11,186 nt of DNA from Verrucomicrobia bacterium UBA4286 (GTDB taxonomy: Bacteria > Verrucomicrobiota > Kiritimatiellia > RFP12 > UBA1067). Location: contig DGVK01000010.1 of NCBI GenBank assembly GCA_002395905.1, positions 1 to 11,186 on the forward strand, read 5' to 3'. Made by a program: the position numbers and the translations under genes. Below, one piece after another: positions 1 to 6,013 of the stretch. Numbering within the stretch: position 1 is the stretch's first letter; each line of letters begins with the position of its first letter. Below the pieces are notes generated by a model, which was not told the DNA's origin, made no database searches, and was given only the letters and a program-made list of their open reading frames with translations.

Positions 1-719
1 GTGCCCTTGCCGGTGAAGTCGTCGATCATGATGTTGTTCACCTTCGGGTCGCCGTGGAACATGCGCTTTTTAAGTTCGCCCGCAGCCTCGGCCTTTTCAA
101 GGCAGAGCGCGAGGGACCGGCGCTCCTCGATGAACTTTGCGAGCCGCTTGGCCTCGACGGACGCCTTGAGCAGCTCGCGGGCCTCGGGCTTTTCAAGGGT
201 TTTGTCGTAGGCCGCGAGATATCCGCTGGTGATGTGAAAGCCGGGCAGAGGGTCGCCGATCGAGTCCGGATCCATATCGCTTATGAGATAATGGAAGTGG
301 CCCAGCGCCGCGCCGCACTCCATGGCATGCTCCGGCCCCTGGGCGAGGTCGAAGGCGTGAGCGCTCATGATTCTCGTGATGACGCGCCAGACGTCGCCGG
401 TCTCGTCGGTGACATAGTCGGCGCCGTCCTTCGTCTTCACGATCCTCGGCATCTGCCACACGCGGTCGTCTCGACCGGCCTTGGCGTCCTCCTCAAGCTT
501 CTCGTGGCAGTGGCGCGTCACCTCGTGCATGTTTTCCATTATAAGCTCGGGATGCGGAAACACATTGCGGTTCACACGCTGGAGTATCACCTGCGTCTCG
601 GTGAACGTGTTGCGGTATATTGCAAGGAACGTGTCGTTGATGTTGCCGTTCCCGAATGGCTGCAGCGCAACGAGACGTCCTTTCACGTTGAACTTGTTGA
701 CAAGAATCGAAAGCTCCAT
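1..719 (-). CDS. NahK-like sugar kinase (APH-fold phosphotransferase), 3' partial
   Basis: This gene is read from position 719 leftwards and runs off the window edge, leaving 239 codons and no stop. It belongs to the aminoglycoside phosphotransferase/choline kinase-like fold. The visible part has an N-terminal nucleotide-binding lobe with the loop PFGNGNINDTF (about residues 21-31), a stretch ILQRVNRNVFPHPELIMENM (about 43-62), and the catalytic-loop motif HGDPKVNNIMID at 222-233. In that motif D224 is the expected catalytic base and N229 a metal ligand. The second metal-binding Asp motif lies outside the window. The arrangement resembles N-acetylhexosamine 1-kinase (NahK/LnpB), which phosphorylates GlcNAc or GalNAc at C1 with ATP; the recalled similarity covers the G-loop, the ILQxxN-xFP segment and the D-x-K-x-N-N loop. 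The exact substrate is an inference. ATG at 719 is fixed by AAGGAGG five bases upstream. It has its own promoter, so it is probably not simply part of the map operon upstream. Confidence 0.8.
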   Translation of the reverse strand, partial: MELSILVNKFNVKGRLVALQPFGNGNINDTFLAIYRNTFTETQVILQRVNRNVFPHPELIMENMHEVTRHCHEKLEEDAKAGRDDRVWQMPRIVKTKDGADYVTDETGDVWRVITRIMSAHAFDLAQGPEHAMECGAALGHFHYLISDMDPDSIGDPLPGFHITSGYLAAYDKTLEKPEARELLKASVEAKRLAKFIEERRSLALCLEKAEAAGELKKRMFHGDPKVNNIMIDDFTGKG

Positions 720-724
720 CGTTT

Positions 725-731
725 CCTCCTT
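725..731 (-). promoter_or_regulatory. Strong Shine-Dalgarno of the NahK-like kinase gene
   Basis: AAGGAGG on the minus strand lies 5 nt before the ATG at 719. It fixes the start of the kinase. It is the strongest SD site in the window and belongs to the only promoter-proximal gene here with a true 5' leader. Confidence 0.85.
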
Positions 732-753
732 CTTTGCTGTTCGTTCGTGTTGT

Positions 754-762
754 ATTATACCA
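754..762 (-). promoter_or_regulatory. Extended -10 promoter of the kinase gene
   Basis: TGGTATAAT on the minus strand is a perfect extended -10 (TGn-TATAAT). The last T of the hexamer is at 754, so transcription should begin near 747. That gives a leader of about 27 nt carrying the SD site. I see no -35 at normal spacing, as is usual for extended -10 promoters. Confidence 0.75.
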
Positions 763-839
763 AAGTAAGCGCCGGACGGAAAATCCACCACAAGGCAATC
801 AGCCGCCATTCGACCTGAGCGCCTTCGGGCCTTGAGGTT

Positions 840-1610
840 TCAGGGATAATCCGCCGGCAAAGTAAGCACCTCGCATCCGTCGTCTGTGATGGCAACCGTG
901 TGTTCAAAGTGGGCCGCGAGACATCTGTCGCGCGTGACTACGGTCCAGCCGTCCTCCAGCACGTCGGTTCTCTCTCCCTGCTTCGAGAGGGTTATCATCG
1001 GTTCAATGGCGATCGTCATACCGGGTTTGAGCACGAGTTTTGTGCCAGGCTTCCCGTAGTTCGGCACCTGAGGGTCCTCATGCACCGTGCGCCCGACGCC
1101 GTGGCCTATCCAGTCGCGCACGACACCAAAGCCAGCGTCCACCGCCACTTTTTCAATGGCATACCCGACATCACCCAGATGGACGCCAGGCCCGCAGGCC
1201 GATATGCCGGCTTTGAGACACTGCTTAGTCGTCTCCACAAGCTTCAACACCAGCGGATCCGTCACGCCGAGCGCGACGGTTCTCGAAGTGTCGCCGTTGT
1301 AGCCGTTCTTGAAAATGCCGACATCCGTCTTCACCAGATCGCCGGGCATGATGACGCGGTGATGACTCGGTATGCCGTGGATCACCTCGTCGTTTATCGA
1401 GACGCAGATATGACCGGGGAAGTCGGCATATCCGTAAAAGCTCGCCTTGACGTTGTGCTTTCTGCAGTAGTCGATTACGAGATCGTCGATTTCACCGGTG
1501 GTGACGCCGGGCGCGACCGCCGACGCGCAGATGTCGCGTATCTCCGCGCTCATGCGGCATGCCTCGCGCATGCGGTCGATCTGCGCCTTGGTCTTTATAT
1601 CGACCTTCAT
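840..1610 (-). CDS. map: Methionine aminopeptidase, type I
   Basis: This 256-residue protein removes the N-terminal methionine from new proteins in the cytoplasm. It is a compact type I enzyme without a long N-terminal extension and has the pita-bread fold. All expected dinuclear metal ligands are visible: D96 (KTDVG), D107 (NGDTSRT), H170 (GHGVGR), E203 (AIEPMI) and E236 (HFEHTV). The catalytic histidines H78 (VIHGIP) and H177 (TVHEDP) are also present, so it should be active. It follows adk with only 5 nt between the adk TAA and its ATG. There is no convincing SD, only weak purine content, so translation probably depends on coupling to adk. The adk-map pair is normal in many bacteria behind secY in the ribosomal spc operon, but here the upstream gene is a symporter. 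No strong terminator follows the stop codon. Confidence 0.96.
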   Translation of the reverse strand: MKVDIKTKAQIDRMREACRMSAEIRDICASAVAPGVTTGEIDDLVIDYCRKHNVKASFYGYADFPGHICVSINDEVIHGIPSHHRVIMPGDLVKTDVGIFKNGYNGDTSRTVALGVTDPLVLKLVETTKQCLKAGISACGPGVHLGDVGYAIEKVAVDAGFGVVRDWIGHGVGRTVHEDPQVPNYGKPGTKLVLKPGMTIAIEPMITLSKQGERTDVLEDGWTVVTRDRCLAAHFEHTVAITDDGCEVLTLPADYP

Positions 1611-1615
1611 CTGGC

Positions 1616-2248
1616 TTACATCACCGCGAGGAACGCGGCCGCGTTCTTCTCAGGCCCCTGGTTGCCGTCGATCTTCCTGAGCAGTCCCTTGGACTCGTAA
1701 AAGGCTGTCAGCGGTTCGGTTTCGCGATGATATACGACGAGGCGGTCCTTTACCGTCTCGGGATTGTCGTCCTTGCGCACGACGAGTTCCGCGCCGCATC
1801 TGTCGCATACGCCGGCGACCTTGGGAGGAAGCGCCGTCACATGGTAGCCCGCCTTGCATTTCGGGCATGTGCGGCGGCCGGCTATGCGGTCCTGTATCAC
1901 ACTGTCGGGCACGTCCACAAGAACAACGCTTCTCACCGGCGCACCGGTCGCCTCCAGAATCTCGGCCTGTGCGACATTGCGGGGAAACCCGTCAAGCAGC
2001 ATCGTGACATCGCCTGTAGTCTCGGCTATGACATCCTTTATCATCTGGGCGATCAATCCGTCGGGGACGAGCTGTCCTCGCTCCATGAAGCCCTTAGCCT
2101 CGACGCCTGCCGGCGTCCCCTTCGCGACGGCCCCGCGCAGAAGGTCGCCGGATGAAACATGTTTGAGGTTTGCGTTGGTCTCGGCGAGACGCCCCGCTAT
2201 CGTGCCTTTGCCCGAACCGGGCGCACCGAGCAGAATGACAATGTCCAT
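1616..2248 (-). CDS. adk: Adenylate kinase with zinc-type lid
   Basis: This 210-residue enzyme catalyses ATP + AMP = 2 ADP and keeps adenylate pools balanced in the cytoplasm. Visible parts are the P-loop GAPGSGKGT at 8-16 (K14), SSGDLLR of the AMP site at 32-38, and DGFPRNVAQ at 86-94. The long-form LID domain spans about 125-162 and carries four cysteines (C128, C131 in CPKC; C148, C151 in CDRC). These are expected to bind a structural zinc, as in Gram-positive and many other adenylate kinases, whereas the E. coli lid lacks them. The RKDDNPETVKDRL segment (158-170) follows. The start overlaps the stop of the upstream symporter as TGATG, and AAAGGA (2257-2262) lies 8 nt before the ATG, inside the symporter's last codons. 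This points to translational coupling. It is operon-internal, followed after 5 nt by map. Confidence 0.97.
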   Translation of the reverse strand: MDIVILLGAPGSGKGTIAGRLAETNANLKHVSSGDLLRGAVAKGTPAGVEAKGFMERGQLVPDGLIAQMIKDVIAETTGDVTMLLDGFPRNVAQAEILEATGAPVRSVVLVDVPDSVIQDRIAGRRTCPKCKAGYHVTALPPKVAGVCDRCGAELVVRKDDNPETVKDRLVVYHRETEPLTAFYESKGLLRKIDGNQGPEKNAAAFLAVM

Positions 2249-3816
2249 CAGTTGTTTCCTTTCGATATTCTTTCAACATAGTCTTTCGTCACTTTCCACA
2301 CAACCGGAGACAGCAGCACGAGCGCCACCAGGTTCGGGAAAGCCATCAAACCGTTGAAGGTGTCGGCGATGCCCCAGACGACGGAGACCGTGAGATACGG
2401 GCCGACGAAAACTACGGCGACATATGCGAGACGGTACACCTTTACGGCCCACCTGCGCTTCGTGCCGACGAGGTACTCAAGGCACTTCTCCGAATAGTAG
2501 TCCCATCCGAGTATCGTGGTGAATGCGAAGAACGTGAGCGCTGTCATGAGGAAGAAGCTCGCTATAACTCCGGAATTCGGTCCGAGGAACGAGAGCCCGC
2601 GGCGGAACGCCTCTATCGTTATATCCACCCCCTTGAGCCCGAGCGAAGGCTCCCACGCGCCCGTCACGACAATCGCAAGACCGGTCATGGTGCATATGAT
2701 GATGGTGTCGATGAACGTTCCTGTCATGCAGACGAGCCCCTGTCGCGCAGGCTCGTTAGTTCTGGCCGCAGCCGCGGCTATCGGGGCAGAGCCGAGGCCG
2801 GCTTCGTTCGAGAATATTCCACGCGCTATGCCCTTCTGCATCGCGATGAATATTGTTCCGACCATGCCGCCCGTCAACGCCGATGGATTGAACGCCGAGC
2901 GCACGATAAGCTCTATCGCCGTGGTGAGTTTCGAAACGTTGCCCAAGAGGAGAAACGCGATTATCACGACATAGAAGATCGCCATGAACGGCACGATCAC
3001 CGTTGACACGGCGGCGATGCGCTTGAGTCCGCCGATGACCACAAGCCCGACGCACGCCGTGACGATGACGCCCGCGATGACGACCGGCACTGAATAAGTC
3101 GTGCCGAAAAGCTGGACGCCTGTCGCAAGATTCGCAGGGTCGAAGTTGGGGTCGAAGAAGCGCTGCACGGCGGAGGTTATGCCGTGGATCTGGGTTATCG
3201 TGCCGATGCCCATGATGCCGGCGAGCGTCCCGAAGACGGCGAACATCACCGCAAGCCACTTCCAGCTCTTCAGGCCGAACCGCCCCTTGAGACCGCGCTC
3301 GATATAGTAGAACGGGCCGCCCAGCACGGTGCCGTCGGGCAGGATCTCGCGGTACTTCACGGCCAGCAGGCCCTCGGCATACTTGGTCGCCATTCCGAAG
3401 AACGCCGCGACCTCCATCCAGAACAGCGCTCCAGGGCCTCCCGTTCCTATCGCCGTGGCGACGCCGACGATGTTGCCCGTGCCTATCGTCGCCGAGAGCG
3501 CCGTGCAGAGCGCGCCGAACTGGCTCACCTCGCCGTTCGCCTCCTCCTGGCTGAACATGTAGCGGAACGCATTCTTGAGGTTGAACAGGTGCGTCATGCG
3601 CAGGATGCATGTGAGCAGAAGTCCCGTGACAAGTATGGACGCTATCAGCGGAACGCCCCATACATAACCGTCGATCTTGTCGACGAACGCTGTGAACGAT
3701 GCGAGCCAATCGCTCGTCGCCTCGACTGTAGAGGCGACCTCGGCTGTCTGCGCGGCTTCGGGCTCGGCTGCGACCGTCTGCAGGGCTGTCTGCGCGGCTT
3801 GAACAATATTTGTCAT
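2248..3816 (-). CDS. Alanine/glycine:cation symporter (AGCS family)
   Basis: This 522-residue inner-membrane protein has about ten or more hydrophobic segments. It should import small neutral amino acids (alanine, glycine) with Na+ or H+. Family signatures are GTGNIVGVATAIGTGGPGA at 112-130, MATKYAEGLLAVKYRE at 142-157, GGPFYYIERGL at 166-176 and FSNEAGLGSAPIAAAAA at 335-351. Residues 1-40 form an Ala/Glu/Thr-rich hydrophilic extension before the first membrane segment (about 53-72); most family members begin near this protein's residue 43. The start is supported by an extended -10 box 11 nt upstream, which predicts a leader of only about 4 nt and no SD. It heads an operon with adk and map. 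The choice between alanine and glycine, or sodium and proton, cannot be read from the sequence. Confidence 0.94.
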   Translation of the reverse strand: MTNIVQAAQTALQTVAAEPEAAQTAEVASTVEATSDWLASFTAFVDKIDGYVWGVPLIASILVTGLLLTCILRMTHLFNLKNAFRYMFSQEEANGEVSQFGALCTALSATIGTGNIVGVATAIGTGGPGALFWMEVAAFFGMATKYAEGLLAVKYREILPDGTVLGGPFYYIERGLKGRFGLKSWKWLAVMFAVFGTLAGIMGIGTITQIHGITSAVQRFFDPNFDPANLATGVQLFGTTYSVPVVIAGVIVTACVGLVVIGGLKRIAAVSTVIVPFMAIFYVVIIAFLLLGNVSKLTTAIELIVRSAFNPSALTGGMVGTIFIAMQKGIARGIFSNEAGLGSAPIAAAAARTNEPARQGLVCMTGTFIDTIIICTMTGLAIVVTGAWEPSLGLKGVDITIEAFRRGLSFLGPNSGVIASFFLMTALTFFAFTTILGWDYYSEKCLEYLVGTKRRWAVKVYRLAYVAVVFVGPYLTVSVVWGIADTFNGLMAFPNLVALVLLSPVVWKVTKDYVERISKGNN

Positions 3817-3827
3817 AGTGGTGAGTA

Positions 3828-3836
3828 ATTATACCA
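3828..3836 (-). promoter_or_regulatory. Extended -10 promoter of the symporter-adk-map operon
   Basis: TGGTATAAT on the minus strand lies in the 56-bp gap after bioA. There are 11 nt between the hexamer and the symporter ATG, so the predicted leader is about 4 nt, too short for an SD. The surrounding CATTATGGTATAAT (14 nt) is identical to the bioD promoter. Confidence 0.75.
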
Positions 3837-3872
3837 TAATGGCCTTCACGGTTCAATCATCACTTCACCTGT

Positions 3873-5168
3873 TTATTCATGAAAGTCGCCGCCTGTCTCC
3901 GGCCCGGGCGGAAGCGCCGCCATCGCAACCAGAGCATCGCAGATGCGCCCCACAGCCTTTTCACCTGCGACAAGAGGAGGCATGGAGTATATGAAGTTTG
4001 CAAACGGCCGCAGCCATACGCCGGTCTCGTCGATGACGCGGTCCATGTCTTCGCGGGCGGGCAGTCTCTCCACCTCTATCACCCCGACCGCGCCCATAAT
4101 CCTTACATCCTTCACATTGGGCAGAGCCATCGCACGCACGAGGCCTTCTTTGAACGCACGCTCGATACGCTCCGCCTTCGCGCCGTAGTCGTAGCGGGAG
4201 AAAAGATCGAGCGACGCGTTCGCAGCCGCGCACGCGAGAGGGTTGGCCATATAGGTAGGCCCGTGCATGAAAGCGCTCACCGGGCCGGACGATATTACGT
4301 CGGCCAGCTTCTCCGACGCGACAGTGGCGGCGAGTGAAATATGTCCGCCGGTGAGCGCCTTGCCGATGCACATCACATCCGGCGAAACGGCCGCGCGCTC
4401 GTGCGCCCATCTGGGACCGGTGCGCCACAGACCTGCCGCAATCTCGTCGAACACGAGAACAATATCGTGCGTGTCGCATATGCGTCGCATCTCGGCGAGA
4501 TACTCCGCCGGATAGAAGTTCATGGCGTTCGCAGCCTGCAGGACGGGCTCGCAGATCACGCCTGCGATCTCGCCGTCGTGCTCATCGACAAGCCGCTCGA
4601 ACTCGCGCGTCCATTCTGCGAGGCCGTCAAGTCCGCGATCAGGCTTTGAGAGGAAGAAATGTCTAGGCATCATGCCGCGGAACAGAACGTGCATTCCGTC
4701 CGGATCCGACAGGGCCATGGCGCATGCCGTGTCGCCGTGATAGCCCCCTTTAAGAGCCGCCATCCTGCAACGCCCCGGCCTTCCCTTCGCATGCTGATAT
4801 TGTATCGCCATCTTTACTGCGACTTCAACCGAGATTGAGCCGGAGTCCGCGAAGAAGACTTTGTTGAGTCCGGCCGGAGTGAAGCTGGCGATCCGTTCGG
4901 CGAGTTCAATCGCGCAGTCGTGCGTGAAGCCGCCGAACATCACATGGCACAGCCGCTCCGACTGGCGTCGCACCGCCTCCACTATCGCCGGATTGTTGTA
5001 GCCGTGCGCAACGCACCACCAGCTGGACACGCCGTCGATGAGACGTCTCCCGTCGGCAAGAACCAGCTCAAGACCTTCACCACGCTCGGCGAGCCGCACC
5101 TTCGGCGGATTGGCAAGCGATGCATATGGATGCCAGATGTGGGTTCTGTCGTATTCAAGAGGTGTCAT
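3873..5168 (-). CDS. bioA: Adenosylmethionine-8-amino-7-oxononanoate aminotransferase
   Basis: This 431-residue PLP enzyme makes 7,8-diaminopelargonic acid (DAPA) from KAPA with S-adenosylmethionine as amino donor, the second-last-but-one step of biotin synthesis. Fold-type I class III aminotransferase features are all visible: GVSSWWC at 46-52, ADSGS at 107-111 (PLP phosphate), KGGYHGDT at 140-147 (Y143 stacks on PLP), FDE at 240-242 (D241 to the pyridine N) and IGKALTGG at 268-275 with the Schiff-base lysine K270. The BioA-specific segments FMHGPTYMANPLACAAANASL and RPFANFIYSMPP (R387) separate it from ornithine or GABA aminotransferases. The usual IATGFGRTG turn reads IAAGLWRTG at 243-251, a mild variant. 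The start overlaps the bioD stop as ATGA, with GGAG (5177-5180) 8 nt upstream. No terminator is evident before the next promoter. Confidence 0.95.
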   Translation of the reverse strand: MTPLEYDRTHIWHPYASLANPPKVRLAERGEGLELVLADGRRLIDGVSSWWCVAHGYNNPAIVEAVRRQSERLCHVMFGGFTHDCAIELAERIASFTPAGLNKVFFADSGSISVEVAVKMAIQYQHAKGRPGRCRMAALKGGYHGDTACAMALSDPDGMHVLFRGMMPRHFFLSKPDRGLDGLAEWTREFERLVDEHDGEIAGVICEPVLQAANAMNFYPAEYLAEMRRICDTHDIVLVFDEIAAGLWRTGPRWAHERAAVSPDVMCIGKALTGGHISLAATVASEKLADVISSGPVSAFMHGPTYMANPLACAAANASLDLFSRYDYGAKAERIERAFKEGLVRAMALPNVKDVRIMGAVGVIEVERLPAREDMDRVIDETGVWLRPFANFIYSMPPLVAGEKAVGRICDALVAMAALPPGPETGGDFHE

Positions 5169-5878
5169 GAAAAGATCTCCGAGAAATCAACCTGCGGAAG
5201 AACGCTGCCTTTTTCCACGCGTGGAACGCGCACCACAACATCCGGGAAACCAAGCCTCTCGAGGCAGCGGCGCGTTTCGCGCTCGGCGTCGGCGTCGATC
5301 GTCGGATCGGCGTCGGCGTGCCAGTTGTGGACTACGCCGGCAACATGCATCCCGCGCGACTTCGCGGCCTCCAGCGAAAGAATCGTGTGATTGACAGAAC
5401 CAAGGCGTCCGCATGTAACGAGAATGAGCGGCCAGCCTTGACCGGCCGCGAAATCTGCCGCAAGAACGTCGTCCGACAGCGGCACGAGCATCCCGCCGGC
5501 GCCCTCTACGAGAACGATCTCGCGTCTTCTCGCGCATTCATCGACGCACTCTTCTATCCGTCGCAGATCGACGCAGCGCCCTTCAAGTCTTGCGGCGAGT
5601 GACGGTGACGACGGGAATTTGAAAATCTGCGGCGCAGTGAAGCCGGCCGCGTCCTCCGGCTGAAGCCCAAGCCCGCACATGCTGCGGTGCGCCGTCAAAT
5701 CCTCCGACGCGTCTTCACATCCAGTCTGCACCATCTTTACAGTTATGACGTCGATTCCTGCCGCAGCCAGCGCGTGCGCCATTAGACCCGTAACGACCGT
5801 CTTTCCTACATCTGTGTCGATCCCCGACACGAAAAAGACGCGTCCCGTCCCCGATTCTTCTTCCAAACTTTTGTTCAT
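5165..5878 (-). CDS. bioD: ATP-dependent dethiobiotin synthetase
   Basis: This 237-residue cytoplasmic enzyme closes the ureido ring of dethiobiotin from DAPA, CO2 and ATP. It shows the P-loop GIDTDVGKT at 19-27 (K26), the substrate lysine in VKMVQTG (K48, matching the KPVxSG motif of E. coli BioD) and VEGAGGMLVPL at 124-134. The reading frame is open back to 6019, but the residues upstream of the ATG at 5878 are not BioD-like. A promoter -10 box lies 7 nt before this ATG, so 5878 is the start; the mRNA should be leaderless and has no SD. It heads a two-gene unit with bioA, which takes BioD's substrate one step earlier. bioB and bioF are not in the window, and no BirA-type operator palindrome is seen near the promoter. 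Confidence 0.95.
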   Translation of the reverse strand: MNKSLEEESGTGRVFFVSGIDTDVGKTVVTGLMAHALAAAGIDVITVKMVQTGCEDASEDLTAHRSMCGLGLQPEDAAGFTAPQIFKFPSSPSLAARLEGRCVDLRRIEECVDECARRREIVLVEGAGGMLVPLSDDVLAADFAAGQGWPLILVTCGRLGSVNHTILSLEAAKSRGMHVAGVVHNWHADADPTIDADAERETRRCLERLGFPDVVVRVPRVEKGSVLPQVDFSEIFS

Positions 5879-5885
5879 GGCGCTT

Positions 5886-5894
5886 ATTATACCA
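5886..5894 (-). promoter_or_regulatory. Extended -10 promoter of bioDA
   Basis: TGGTATAAT on the minus strand is separated from the bioD ATG by 7 nt (AAGCGCC). Transcription should begin at or within one base of the start codon. It faces the nifS promoter across 135 bp. A possible TTGCCA (5914-5919) lies 22 bp upstream of the hexamer side, too far for a standard -35. Confidence 0.78.
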
Positions 5895-5912
5895 TAATGC
5901 GGCGAAGAGGTT

Positions 5913-5954
5913 GTGGCAAAGTCAGGCAGGCTTTGGGCAAAACGTGGGCAAGAC
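5913..5954. repeat. Phased GGCAA direct repeats between bioD and nifS
   Basis: Two copies of TGGGCAARAC stand at 5934-5943 and 5945-5954 (9 of 10 bases identical, 11 bp apart). A third, weaker copy GTGGCAAAGTC is at 5913-5923. The GGCAA cores begin at 5915, 5936 and 5947, spacings of 21 and 11 bp, close to two turns and one turn of the helix. They could be stacked binding sites for one regulator of either divergent gene. This is a suggestion from spacing only; in a GC-rich region short repeats can be chance. Confidence 0.35.
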
Positions 5955-5986
5955 TGGCGGCGCCTGACAGTGACTCGCGCCAGTCT
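5951..5986. repeat. 9-bp inverted repeat upstream of nifS
   Basis: AGACTGGCG (5951-5959) and CGCCAGTCT (5978-5986) are perfect inverted arms separated by 18 bp. The right arm ends 10 bp before the TGG of the nifS extended -10, covering the region where a -35 would normally sit. This position suits an operator or activator site. A stem in RNA is less likely because it lies upstream of the predicted nifS start, although a transcript from elsewhere could contain it. Confidence 0.45.
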
Positions 5987-5996
5987 GCGCGAATTG

Positions 5997-6005
5997 TGGT
6001 ATAAT
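5997..6005 (+). promoter_or_regulatory. Extended -10 promoter of nifS
   Basis: TGGTATAAT on the plus strand is followed by 8 nt and the nifS ATG at 6014. The predicted start of transcription is about 6012, giving at most a 2-nt leader. No -35 hexamer stands at 16-18 bp. Confidence 0.78.
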
Positions 6006-6013
6006 ATTCGGCA

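Noticed and set aside
54..818. Long plus-strand open frame opposite the kinase gene
   Set aside because: It is a shadow of the kinase coding strand: its translation resembles no family known to me, while the minus-strand frame holds clear kinase motifs, an SD and a promoter.
814..839. Hairpin with a TTCG loop after map (CCTGAGCGCC-TTCG-GGCCTTGAGG)
   Set aside because: The stem has two mismatches and a wobble, and there is no T-run on the map strand, so I do not call a terminator.
3184..3828. Long plus-strand open frame opposite the symporter
   Set aside because: Composition is that of a shadow frame, with no recognisable domain and no start signal.
2756..3856. Long minus-strand open frame overlapping the symporter
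   Set aside because: Its translation is Arg/His-rich, typical of an out-of-frame reading of a GC-rich gene; the symporter frame has the family motifs.
5964..5969. CTGACA as a -35 box for nifS
   Set aside because: It is 30 bp from the TATAAT hexamer, far outside the 16-18 bp range.
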